Below are positions 1 through 8,093 of a DNA stretch of 60,043 nucleotides, piece after piece. Source of the stretch: Spirochaetota bacterium (GTDB taxonomy: Bacteria; Spirochaetota; UBA4802; JAGODF01). Within the stretch, counting starts at the first letter, position 1, and every line of letters begins with the position of its first letter. The stretch spans positions 1 through 60,043 of the forward strand of contig JAOAAF010000003.1 of the NCBI GenBank assembly GCA_026419015.1, given 5' to 3'. The notes under the pieces were generated by a model. The model saw only the letters and a program-made list of their open reading frames with translations, did not search any database and was not told the DNA's origin. A program made the translations under genes and the position numbers.

Positions 1-848
1 GGAATAAAATTCTCATGCCATTGCTGTTCATCATACTTTTTACGCTCATCGCGCGTGGGCTCATGATGGAAGGCGGCCTTAACGGACTTTCATTTTTCCT
101 GAAACCAGATTTTTCGAAGATTACCATAACATCGGTAATCAGCGCAATGGGCCAAGCCTTTTTTAGCTTAAGTCTTGGGATGGGGGCGATGATCACCTAT
201 GGGAGCTACTTGTCTCCAAATGAAAAAATTCTTAACTCTGCCTTTTACATTGTCGTTTTAGACACGATGGTTGCCATTCTTGCGGGATTGGCAATATTCC
301 CCGCAGTCTTCGCAATGAATATGTCGCCACAAGAGGGGGTTGGCCTAATTTTTCACATCATCCCCGTAGTGTTCGGAAACATGCCCTATGGATATATCTT
401 TAGCATACTTTTCTTTATATTGCTTTTTATCGCAGCTCTCACGTCTGGAATTTCGCTTTTAGAAGTCATCACCGCGTACGTCATCGATGAACTTGGATGG
501 AAACGGCGCAACGCGGTAATTGTTTTTGGCACAGTTATTTTTTTAATCGGCATCCCTTCGGCGCTTTCCTTTAACCTTTTAAAAGACTTTCGAATAGTAA
601 GTTCCTTAACTTTTTTCGATTTTATGGATAAACTCACCTCCAATTACATGCTTCCAATCGGTGGATTTCTCATTGCAGTCTTCCTCGGCTGGAAATACGG
701 TCTTGAAAAAACAATTCACGAACTCGATCCCGATACTAAAATCATTTCTCTGAAAGAACTATGGGCTTTCTTTATAAAATTCGTAAGCCCGGTACTCGTA
801 TTAATTTTGTTCCTCATGTTGATTCGCAGCGATGCTGTTGGGGGATAA
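1..848 (+). CDS. Sodium-dependent (NSS/SNF family) transporter, C-terminal part, cut by window start
   Basis: This is the C-terminal half of a neurotransmitter:sodium symporter (LeuT-like) family protein, an inner-membrane permease that uses the sodium gradient to import amino acids or related amines. The frame is open from the first bases, so the start lies outside the window. About seven hydrophobic segments are visible. Family-typical stretches are AFFSLSLGMGAMITYGSY (TM6-loop), the GLIFHIIPVVFGNMPYG segment and the FFILLFIAALTSGISLLE segment (TM8, carrying sodium-site serine/threonine residues in LeuT). Half of the core fold (TM1-5) is missing here only because of the window edge. Substrate cannot be told from this part. 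The stop is followed by an AT-rich gap of 36 bases and a small zinc-ribbon gene on the same strand. Confidence 0.9.
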   Translation, partial: NKILMPLLFIILFTLIARGLMMEGGLNGLSFFLKPDFSKITITSVISAMGQAFFSLSLGMGAMITYGSYLSPNEKILNSAFYIVVLDTMVAILAGLAIFPAVFAMNMSPQEGVGLIFHIIPVVFGNMPYGYIFSILFFILLFIAALTSGISLLEVITAYVIDELGWKRRNAVIVFGTVIFLIGIPSALSFNLLKDFRIVSSLTFFDFMDKLTSNYMLPIGGFLIAVFLGWKYGLEKTIHELDPDTKIISLKELWAFFIKFVSPVLVLILFLMLIRSDAVGG

Positions 849-884
849 AAATAAAAAAATTTCGCACCACCTTCAATTCACTTT

Positions 885-1124
885 ATGAATACAAAAATCG
901 AAAACTGGAAACATGCCACGTGCCCGGGATTGAATAACATCAAAACTCCACAGCTTTTCGTGGTGGAGTGCCCATCATGCGGCGAAAATGTGGAGATTTT
1001 TTCAGATGAAATAAAAGCCCCCTGCCCGCGGTGTAGTCAATCCGTCCATCGCCACCTTTCGACGTGTGCGCACTGGTGCGCTCATGGACGCGAATGCATC
1101 GATTCGACGACGAGCAAAGAATAA
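885..1124 (+). CDS. Small cysteine-rich zinc-ribbon protein
   Basis: A 79-residue protein with eight cysteines (C13, C29, C32, C47, C50, C61, C65, C71). The pattern ECPSCG...PCPRC forms a classical two-knuckle zinc ribbon and is followed by a CAHWCAHGREC cluster. From memory, the same ribbon-plus-CxxWCxxxxxC layout occurs as a tail on some bacterial HD-domain phosphohydrolases and as stand-alone small proteins, so this may be a free-standing version. No good ribosome binding site precedes the ATG, so the start is less sure than the frame. It lies 36 bases after the transporter gene and could be co-transcribed with it. Function unknown; zinc or iron binding is inferred from the cysteines. Confidence 0.65.
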   Translation: MNTKIENWKHATCPGLNNIKTPQLFVVECPSCGENVEIFSDEIKAPCPRCSQSVHRHLSTCAHWCAHGRECIDSTTSKE

Positions 1125-1133
1125 CGAAATTCG

Positions 1134-1271
1134 TTACCTCTTTGGACAACGATCAATGCACGCGTTTTGATCTATATGCCGTATTTGAACATCGTAAAGG
1201 AAATTACAGACGACCGAATCTCGATAATGCGCCATATAAAAGGGGCATTTTTTGCAATACTGCAATGTCAT
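1134..1271 (-). CDS. 45-residue CxxC protein, convergent with the zinc-ribbon gene
   Basis: A short minus-strand gene. A longer in-frame ATG exists, but the ATG at 1271 is preceded by a strong Shine-Dalgarno (GGGAGGA, about seven bases upstream), so the 45-residue form is preferred. The protein starts MTLQYCKKCPFY and has five cysteines (6, 9, 22, 38, 42), ending NACIDRCPKR. This suggests a small metal-binding knuckle. It ends 10 bases from the end of the convergent zinc-ribbon gene, which is also a small Cys-rich protein. I know no family for it. The ribosome binding site and the regular cysteine spacing are the main evidence that it is real. Confidence 0.55.
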   Translation of the reverse strand: MTLQYCKKCPFYMAHYRDSVVCNFLYDVQIRHIDQNACIDRCPKR

Positions 1272-1476
1272 AACACTTCCTCCCTGAATAATCGCTTTCA
1301 TCCGTGAACGATCAATGCCGTCAAATATATCGGTATTTTTTTCGTAAAACTCAAGCACCATTTCGCCTAATCGAGCGAAAATCTTATTGACGATTGTAAC
1401 CGCAATTATTAGCTTATTAAAGGGGTGAAAAGTACAAAAAATTTTTTCTGTAATATTATTTTTTCACCTAACACGA

Positions 1477-4400
1477 ATGGATGTAAATTCTCAAAAATCA
1501 CCTGTCACCCTCGTGGAGGGATTTTTTCACGTCGATTCGCGTGGGTTGTGCACATACGTGAGCCCCTCGCTTGCAAAACTATTTCACAAAGATCCTAAAG
1601 AGATAATTGGAAAAGAAATTTTCGATTTTTTTAAAAATACGTTTTTCTCCGAAGTACCGTTCCCGTCGGATGATGTGTTACGATCAACCAAGCCTATCAT
1701 GTGCACAATTTATTATCCACAATCTTCAGATTCAACTTTACGCCGTTTTGAACTTTCCATCGCAAAAGATGAAGAAGGCCTGTTTCGTGGCACATTGAAA
1801 GAAATAACGGCTGGCGATATGCGCCACAACGAAAACAACACCCAAAACGAACAATGGTATCGCGATGTAGTGGAACATGGAAACGACATTATTTACCGAA
1901 TAAATGACAAAGGCAATTTTCTCTATATAAATCCATGCGGCATCGAAAAGCTCGGCTACAGCTTTGAAGAATTTACAAAATTAAATCTTAAAGATGTCGT
2001 GCCACAAGAATTTTACCGCGACATTCTACATTTTTTCGAAAATCAGATCACATCTCGTAATAAGTGTGCATATTTTGAATCGCCCTTCATCAAAAAAGAT
2101 GGAAGAAGAATTCATATGTGGCAGTCCTCAATTCTCAACAAAAACGCAAACGGTGCATATGAATTCTCAGTAGTTGGTCGAGATATTACTGAAATAAAAT
2201 CGCTTCAAGAAGCTTTGGTACAGACTGAAGAAAAATACCGGGCAATACTGGACAACATGCGAGAAGGTTACTACCAAACAGACTTGAAAGGAAAAATCGT
2301 CTATGTCAATCAAGCGTTATTAAACCTCACTGGATATACTGCCAATGAGATGATTGGCGAAAGCTATAAGAAGTTTTTTAGTAAAGAAACTGCAGAGAAA
2401 ATTTTTAATCTTTTTCACGAAGTATATACTTCCACTAACCCAAACGAATTCAGCGACTGGGAATTAATTGCGAAAGATGGAACAAAGAAATCCATTGCCG
2501 CTTCTATTGAATTGATGATAAACCAAGAAGGCGAAAAAATTGGATTTTGGGGAATGATTTTTGACCTCACGGACAAAAAGCGCTTCATCAACGCTCTCAT
2601 TGATAGCGAACGCCGATTGCGCGATTTAGTTGAACATCTTCCAGAAATCGTATTCGAACTCGATTCCCAAGGAAACATCCTTTACGTTAACAACAGAACA
2701 GTCGAAGTGCTTGGGTATGAGCGCGAAGAGCTTCTCGGCACTAATGCGCTTAACATTGTTATTCCCGAACAGCGCGATCGCGCCATTCGCGGGTTACAGA
2801 ACACCCTTGCGGGAAAAAAATATACAGCCCAAAACTACATTTTCCAAGGGAAACACCGCCAGATTCCAATTCATTTGTACACCACACCCATGATCGAATC
2901 GGACATTGTCGTTGGCTTGCGCGGCATTGCAATCGATATTACCAATATTCTCGAAGCGGAAAAGCATCTAAAAGAAAGCCACGAAAAATTTCGCACGATG
3001 ATAGAAAACAGTTCCGAAATCATTTCCATCATCGATGAGAATGGAATTATCCAGTTCGAAAGCCAATCGATCACGCGCATCCTTGGCTATGAGATAGATG
3101 AGAGAATTGGCACAAATGCATTGGAATTTATTCACGAAGACGATCGATCTTATATCGAAAACATTTTGCAAAAGAGCGCACAACTGAATCATTCTGAAAT
3201 TGCGCGGTTTGAATATCGCTATCGACATAAAAATGGCCAGTGGCGATATTTGGAATCTACCGCTACGAACCTTTTATGCAATCCACTTATTAATGGGATT
3301 TTGCTCAACACGCGCGATATCACAGAAAAGAAAATTGCTGAAAAGGCAATGGAACAACGAGAAAAAAAATACTCTACGCTCTATAATAACGCATTGGTAG
3401 CAATGCTCACAATCGATGCCCAAACACACTGCATTTTACAGACAAATGACCTTGGCTTTTCCTTCTTTGATTTTCGCAATCGAAATGACATAATAGGTCA
3501 AAACTTTTTTGATTTTTTTGAACATCAACGCGATGCCTTTTTATTTTTACAGCGGTTAAGAAATGATGGCGCAGTATCCAATTTTGAAACGAGCTTTATT
3601 TCAAAACGCGGCATAAGAAAATGGGCAGAGATATCGGCAAAGCTTCCCGCTGAAAATAACGACATCGATATGGTCATCATTGACATTTCCCGCCGCAAAG
3701 AAACCGAAGAAATGCTCACCAGTTATATTTTTTACGACCAACTCACAAAACTTCCAAATCGCGACATGTTCATCAATAAGCTAAAAACCGAAATCATAAA
3801 ATCAAATCGCAGAGATCGCCGAAAATTTTTCGCAGTAATGTGCGTGGGATTGGATAGATTTAAAAATATCAACGAAATGCATGGCGCAACAATAGGTGAC
3901 CATTTGCTCCAAAAAATCGCAGAAAAGCTTAAAACATCGTTTCGCGAAGATGACCTCGTTGCCCGACTCGATGGCGATAAATTCATCATTTTATTTTCGG
4001 AAATCGGTTCTCCTGAAAGAGTCGCAGAACTTGTACAGAAAACTTATGCAATTTTTGCCGATCCCTTCATTGTCGATGGGCACGTGTTTATGATTACCAT
4101 CAGCATTGGCGTAAGCATCTTCCCCACCGATGGAGTTCGCGAAGACGTTCTCATGCGCAATGCAGAACGGGCAATGTATCAAGCAAAACAAAAAGGGAGA
4201 AACACGTATTGCCTCTACGATGAAAAGCTCAATGCAGAAATCATGAAACAAATGCGAATCGAAGAAGAGCTTCGACACGCGATATTGCGAAATGAATTCC
4301 TCGCGTTTTATCAGCCACAGGTTCGCCAAGATGGTTTTATAATCGGGATGGAAGCGCTCGTGCGATGGAATTCTCCGCAACGGGGAATGATTTCGCCAAG

Positions 4401-5007
4401 CGAATTTATACCCATTGCCGAAAAAACGGGAATGATTGAACAGATTGGGAATCTTATTTTGTACGAATCGTGCATGCAAAACGCGCGATGGCAAGCGATG
4501 GGCTATCGAAAAGTTCGCGTCGCGGTGAACCTTTCGGCTGTTCAGTTTAACAAACCCGACATTGTGTCGCACATCGCGCACGTGCTTTGCGATACTCGCC
4601 TTGACCCAAAATGTCTTGAATTGGAAATCACCGAAAGCGGGATCATCCAAAACGAAGCCGAAAGCATAGAAAAGTTACGGGAACTTAAAAACTTAGGCGT
4701 TTCTATTTCAATCGACGATTTCGGCACTGGATATTCATCCCTTTCAAAACTGCGCGATTTTCCAATCGAAACGCTAAAGATTGACAAAACGTTTATTGAC
4801 AAAATTCCTGCCGATAAAAAATCTTCAACAATCGCGCGGACGATTATTGATCTGTCGCACAATCTCGGCTTTAAAGTAATCGCCGAAGGAGTTGAAACAA
4901 AAGAGCAATTTTCTTTTCTTTTACAAAACCATTGCGACTTATTCCAAGGATATTATTTCTCAAAACCCCTTCCCGCGAAGGATTTTGAAGAGAAAATTAA
5001 ATTGTAA
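1477..5007 (+). CDS. Six-PAS, degenerate GGDEF, EAL cyclic-di-GMP phosphodiesterase sensor
   Basis: A 1176-residue soluble sensor with no membrane segment. Six PAS-type domains lie at roughly 10-110, 122-240, 245-362, 380-488, 505-615 and 630-740, several followed by the PAC-like DITE/DITEKK connector. A diguanylate cyclase-type domain follows at about 752-915 and an EAL domain at 928-1170. The GGDEF signature is replaced by LDGDKF (831-836), so cyclase activity is unlikely; such domains often bind GTP and regulate the neighbour. The EAL domain keeps its catalytic residues: EAL at 959-961, EITE near 1050, DDFGTG at 1080-1085, KID at 1101-1103 and AEGVE at 1136-1140. It should therefore hydrolyse cyclic di-GMP in response to cytoplasmic signals. 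No Shine-Dalgarno precedes the ATG; a TAATAT box 20 bases upstream raises the possibility of a nearly leaderless transcript. Confidence 0.93.
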   Translation: MDVNSQKSPVTLVEGFFHVDSRGLCTYVSPSLAKLFHKDPKEIIGKEIFDFFKNTFFSEVPFPSDDVLRSTKPIMCTIYYPQSSDSTLRRFELSIAKDEEGLFRGTLKEITAGDMRHNENNTQNEQWYRDVVEHGNDIIYRINDKGNFLYINPCGIEKLGYSFEEFTKLNLKDVVPQEFYRDILHFFENQITSRNKCAYFESPFIKKDGRRIHMWQSSILNKNANGAYEFSVVGRDITEIKSLQEALVQTEEKYRAILDNMREGYYQTDLKGKIVYVNQALLNLTGYTANEMIGESYKKFFSKETAEKIFNLFHEVYTSTNPNEFSDWELIAKDGTKKSIAASIELMINQEGEKIGFWGMIFDLTDKKRFINALIDSERRLRDLVEHLPEIVFELDSQGNILYVNNRTVEVLGYEREELLGTNALNIVIPEQRDRAIRGLQNTLAGKKYTAQNYIFQGKHRQIPIHLYTTPMIESDIVVGLRGIAIDITNILEAEKHLKESHEKFRTMIENSSEIISIIDENGIIQFESQSITRILGYEIDERIGTNALEFIHEDDRSYIENILQKSAQLNHSEIARFEYRYRHKNGQWRYLESTATNLLCNPLINGILLNTRDITEKKIAEKAMEQREKKYSTLYNNALVAMLTIDAQTHCILQTNDLGFSFFDFRNRNDIIGQNFFDFFEHQRDAFLFLQRLRNDGAVSNFETSFISKRGIRKWAEISAKLPAENNDIDMVIIDISRRKETEEMLTSYIFYDQLTKLPNRDMFINKLKTEIIKSNRRDRRKFFAVMCVGLDRFKNINEMHGATIGDHLLQKIAEKLKTSFREDDLVARLDGDKFIILFSEIGSPERVAELVQKTYAIFADPFIVDGHVFMITISIGVSIFPTDGVREDVLMRNAERAMYQAKQKGRNTYCLYDEKLNAEIMKQMRIEEELRHAILRNEFLAFYQPQVRQDGFIIGMEALVRWNSPQRGMISPSEFIPIAEKTGMIEQIGNLILYESCMQNARWQAMGYRKVRVAVNLSAVQFNKPDIVSHIAHVLCDTRLDPKCLELEITESGIIQNEAESIEKLRELKNLGVSISIDDFGTGYSSLSKLRDFPIETLKIDKTFIDKIPADKKSSTIARTIIDLSHNLGFKVIAEGVETKEQFSFLLQNHCDLFQGYYFSKPLPAKDFEEKIKL

Positions 5008-5010
5008 AAG

Positions 5011-5508
5011 CTATTTATTTTCAATCATCATTCTATTGCGAACAGAATACAATTTCTGCTTAATATTTTCACCTGTTATTTCATAAATCAGCTTGCAATT
5101 GCCTTCACCATCGTATTCCATTTCAATTACTTTTCCCGCCGAAATGTGCTGCCCCAATTCCTGCGTTACTCTTTTTTTAATTTCACTTCGGGGAATATGC
5201 GCAACATCGCGCGCGATGGTGGTAATAAATTCTTCATAAATTATGTAGTGCGCCATAAGGATCGCCGCTTGCAAAGCCTGAGTTTTGCGTTCAGAAAGAT
5301 CGCCTGCCTTATATTTTGCGGCTCCTGCAGCGCGTACGCGAAACTCATTGTCGGAAATCCACCCAATCTGCGAACGTGGGGGTAACTTGCGCTCATCGCG
5401 CGCCCAGTTGCAAGCGATAAGCAAAAGCAAAATCCCAAGTAATAAAGCTTTTAATAGCGCAAATGCCCGTCGTTTTTCCCGCTTACCTGCGTATCGTTGA
5501 AATTCCAT
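5011..5508 (-). CDS. LPP20-like exported lipoprotein
   Basis: From the ATG at 5508 the protein has a basic N-terminus, a hydrophobic stretch (LLKALLLGILLLLIAC) and a lipobox cysteine at about residue 33, so it should be exported and lipidated. The mature part contains an Ala-rich helix (ERKTQALQAAILMAHYIIYEEF) followed by a beta-rich end. I read this as similar to the LPP20/FlgT-N-like fold common in spirochaete and epsilon-proteobacterial lipoproteins. In-frame ATGs further upstream (5541, 5577) exist but would lengthen the overlap with the preceding gene, and none has a clear ribosome binding site. It overlaps the end of the upstream gene by 26 bases, so the two are probably coupled. The gene at 7217-7582 has a similar Ala-rich helix. 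Function unknown. Confidence 0.6.
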   Translation of the reverse strand: MEFQRYAGKREKRRAFALLKALLLGILLLLIACNWARDERKLPPRSQIGWISDNEFRVRAAGAAKYKAGDLSERKTQALQAAILMAHYIIYEEFITTIARDVAHIPRSEIKKRVTQELGQHISAGKVIEMEYDGEGNCKLIYEITGENIKQKLYSVRNRMMIENK

Positions 5509-6559
5509 AAACCGGTAACGGCGTGAGATGTCGCTTTTCATTCGTTGTAATCGAGTATATGTACAATCCATTTTCATTTTGATCAGTGCTGGCTAAACCA
5601 ATGACTAATTTATCATTATCGTAAATATCCAACATTGCCTTGCCTAAAGACGAATTGAAGCTTACTCTATACGGCATGAAGGACGAATTTCCCAATCCAT
5701 CCGATTGATATTTTAACAATTTAATACTGCCGGAGTGAGTGCCGATTGCAAAAATCGAAGTGGCATCCATTATTGCATAATCGAATATAGTGCCATCGCT
5801 GTAAGCGTAGGTGTTCGAATTATCACACAACTTCGAAGAGTTCCCTAACCAAAATTGGGCATCCACACGGTCATAAAAAATCGGAAAAAATCCACTCTCA
5901 ACATCACGCGCGATTATTAAATTGCCATTTAGATCGTACAATCGATATTGATAGGTTCCACCCGAAATTTGCTCAACCATATATGAACCATCTCTTTTTG
6001 AAGAAGCGAAAATAGCCACATTAACAGTTCCAGTTTGCCTCATATATTGCCAGGGTGGATTTTGAGACGCTTCAAATCGATATAACTTATTGCCACTCGT
6101 CATCAACACAGGGAAGCCATTTTCATTGGCAAATCCTTGAAACGACGTAGAAAAGTCATACACGATATTCATTCCTTCTCGAATGGCATATACGTAATTC
6201 TTATAGGCATAGTTATCATATTTCGTTACAAAGACCCATCCGGTCTTATCGAGATACACGGTCCCGTTGCATTCACCCTCATATACCTGCATGGAACGAA
6301 AAATCATTTTGTCATCGCACAACAACACCTTCGTATTTTTTACCGCTTCCCCCTCAACGACAATCGCTGCGATCGTATAACTCATGCTCCCAGTGCCGTT
6401 TTTATTATTTTCATCAGCCCTCTCATAAGCAGTTTTTGCGGGATTATACAACTCTTCCCGGCAGCGAGCATTTACCGCCAAAAGGCTTATTATGCTTACT
6501 ATTGCAATAAAAACTCGCCATACGGTATGATGAGCACAAAATTGCAATCTCCCTCTCAT
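5483..6559 (-). CDS. Exported protein of unknown function, beta-propeller-like
   Basis: A 358-residue protein with an N-terminal signal sequence (hydrophobic core VFIAIVSIISLLAV) and a mature part dominated by short beta-strand segments with regularly spaced aromatic residues. This looks like a beta-propeller, but no kelch, WD or LVIVD consensus repeats clearly. The ATG has a strong Shine-Dalgarno (GAGGTGGT). It is the first gene of a two-gene unit with the LPP20-like lipoprotein, whose start lies inside this gene's end. Probably a periplasmic or surface protein. No family recognised. Confidence 0.6.
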   Translation of the reverse strand: MRGRLQFCAHHTVWRVFIAIVSIISLLAVNARCREELYNPAKTAYERADENNKNGTGSMSYTIAAIVVEGEAVKNTKVLLCDDKMIFRSMQVYEGECNGTVYLDKTGWVFVTKYDNYAYKNYVYAIREGMNIVYDFSTSFQGFANENGFPVLMTSGNKLYRFEASQNPPWQYMRQTGTVNVAIFASSKRDGSYMVEQISGGTYQYRLYDLNGNLIIARDVESGFFPIFYDRVDAQFWLGNSSKLCDNSNTYAYSDGTIFDYAIMDATSIFAIGTHSGSIKLLKYQSDGLGNSSFMPYRVSFNSSLGKAMLDIYDNDKLVIGLASTDQNENGLYIYSITTNEKRHLTPLPVYGISTIRR

Positions 6560-6662
6560 ACTACCACCTCACAAAGAAGGCCTATTCTTCCATTGTACAG
6601 AATTTTTAAACTTTCCTATCATCTATTTAATATTTCTTTTCTTTAAAGAAGTGTAATTTTTT

Positions 6663-7220
6663 TCAAAGCCCCAACTCATTTGAAATTTCGCGCATCGCAT
6701 CAAGCGCCAGTTCAACAAACTCTGGCAATGAAAATCCAATCTTTTCGCATTCCATGATGACATCGCGGTTTACTCCTCGCGCAAATGCCTTTTCCTTCAT
6801 CCGCTTAATCACTGAAGATGGTTTTACGCTGGCAATTTTTTTGTCGGGATACACCAAAGTTGTGGCCACAATCAAGCCGGTAAGAGTTTCTGCAGCGGCA
6901 AGCGCATGGTGAAATTTTTTGTGGCGCGATTCACCGGGATGTGCCTGCTCGTTATGCAATCGAATCGCTTCGATTATTTCCTCACTCACCCCTGCATCCA
7001 TAAGTATTTTTACCGCTTCTTTGGTATGAACAGAAAGATCCGAATTGGTAATTTCCACATCGATATCGTGCAAAAGCCCTGCCAGTGCCCAGCTCTCTTC
7101 GTCCTCGCCCAATTTTTTTGCAAGCGCGCGCATTACCGCTTCTGTGGCAACGCAATGTTTGACCATGTTTTCGTTTTTCACGTAGGTTTTTAGCAACTCA
7201 AGCGCTTGTGTTCTTTTCAA
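6663..7220 (-). CDS. HDIG/HD-domain phosphohydrolase
   Basis: A 185-residue stand-alone HD domain. The metal-binding signature is present: an early H in VKHCVATEAVM, then GLLHDIDVE (the HD pair), the later histidine in IRLHNEQAHPGE and HHALAAAETLTGLI. This matches the HDIG-type phosphohydrolases of about 180-200 residues found widely in clostridia and spirochaetes, whose substrates are mostly unknown (nucleotide or phosphoester hydrolysis). The ATG overlaps the stop of the preceding small exported protein by four bases (ATGA), indicating translational coupling. Not an HD-GYP protein: there is no GYP motif. Confidence 0.85.
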   Translation of the reverse strand: MKRTQALELLKTYVKNENMVKHCVATEAVMRALAKKLGEDEESWALAGLLHDIDVEITNSDLSVHTKEAVKILMDAGVSEEIIEAIRLHNEQAHPGESRHKKFHHALAAAETLTGLIVATTLVYPDKKIASVKPSSVIKRMKEKAFARGVNRDVIMECEKIGFSLPEFVELALDAMREISNELGL

Positions 7221-7582
7221 CGCTTTTTACTCTCCGATTTTCGAAGCCTTTTGCGTAAATTCTTTTTCTCGATTACATAATATACAATTGCATACTCATC
7301 GAACACGTCAAATTTTTTTACAAGGCCATTTCTTACCGGATCCACTGTTTCGTTGAAAATTTCTTTGGCAATCATTTGCGCGTTTAAAAGCGCAGCTTCC
7401 TTGGCAGTTTCGCGTTTCGATATACCGCTTGTGCCTGCTTTTGGAAATCCTTTGCATACAATGAAATACTTATTGTTCCCCTGAAATCCCTGTCGGATTA
7501 CCACGTGGTGCTTTGTTACCTCTCCCATCTGTGCAATTGCGACAATGAACAAAAAGATGGTTGGAATGGCTAAGTTCCCCAT
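7217..7582 (-). CDS. Small exported protein, LPP20-like
   Basis: A 121-residue protein with an N-terminal hydrophobic signal (AIPTIFLFIVAIAQ). The short mature part carries an Ala-rich helix (ETAKEAALLNAQMIAKEIF) resembling the core helix of LPP20-like domains, and a lysine/arginine-rich tail. No lipobox cysteine is evident. The ATG has a good ribosome binding site (AAGGGGCA). It overlaps the HD phosphohydrolase start by four bases, so the pair forms a mini-operon. Function unknown. The similarity to the lipoprotein at 5011-5508 is only at the level of pattern. Confidence 0.55.
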   Translation of the reverse strand: MGNLAIPTIFLFIVAIAQMGEVTKHHVVIRQGFQGNNKYFIVCKGFPKAGTSGISKRETAKEAALLNAQMIAKEIFNETVDPVRNGLVKKFDVFDEYAIVYYVIEKKNLRKRLRKSESKKR

Positions 7583-7727
7583 ATTGCCCCTTTAACACAT
7601 TTTAAGTTCGGCACGATACTAAATTATCTATTTCAACTGATTTTGCGATTCGCTGCCAATCGCTTTTGCACAACGCAAAGCGCATTAAAGTGTTCAAAAT
7701 ACAGCCTTTCGACAAAGTTACGTTGAC

Positions 7728-8090
7728 TTACATTTTTAAAGCTTTTCGCATTTTTTGAGCAAATTCCTGTTCGTTAAGCGGAAATGTAAAATATTCATCT
7801 GCACCGCGTTCGTAGGCATCGATAAACGGAAGTGGGTGTTTTATTACTGAAATTGCAACCACCGGTATTTGTTCCATTCCATGAATTTTTCGTACTTTCT
7901 CAATTACCAGCAAACCATCGAGCGATTCTGAATAAATCACGACAATCACTGCTCGCACATTCCCACCGCCAAGCCGTTGCAAAAATTCCCGCTCGTCTCG
8001 AAAAATCTCACACCGCTCGTTAAAAGAATCCAACGAACGATGCAATGCAACATCATGCTCGCGAACTTCGTTTAGTATTACAAATGCCAT
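7728..8090 (-). CDS. Pseudo-receiver (CheY-like fold without phosphorylation site)
   Basis: A 120-residue protein with the alternating strand-helix pattern of response-regulator receivers: VILNE, AVIVVIYSESLDGLLVIEKVR, IPVVAISV and GADEYFTFPLNEQEF. The functional positions are changed. The acidic pair after strand 1 is missing (LNEV), the phospho-acceptor Asp at the end of strand 3 is replaced (VVIYSES instead of the usual LDxxMP), and the KP lysine after strand 5 is phenylalanine (TFP). It should fold as a receiver but cannot be phosphorylated in the usual way, so a scaffolding or partner-binding role is likely. It starts three bases after the HD-GYP gene and is the last gene of the six-gene operon that begins at 14433. 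Confidence 0.7.
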   Translation of the reverse strand: MAFVILNEVREHDVALHRSLDSFNERCEIFRDEREFLQRLGGGNVRAVIVVIYSESLDGLLVIEKVRKIHGMEQIPVVAISVIKHPLPFIDAYERGADEYFTFPLNEQEFAQKMRKALKM

Positions 8091-8093
8091 CTG

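Noticed and set aside
3991-4650. 219-codon open frame on the minus strand
   Set aside because: Antisense to the GGDEF-EAL region of a clearly real gene; no ribosome binding site or family pattern.
6137-6646. 169-codon plus-strand frame
   Set aside because: Mostly antisense to the exported protein at 5483-6559, which has a signal peptide and a strong ribosome binding site.
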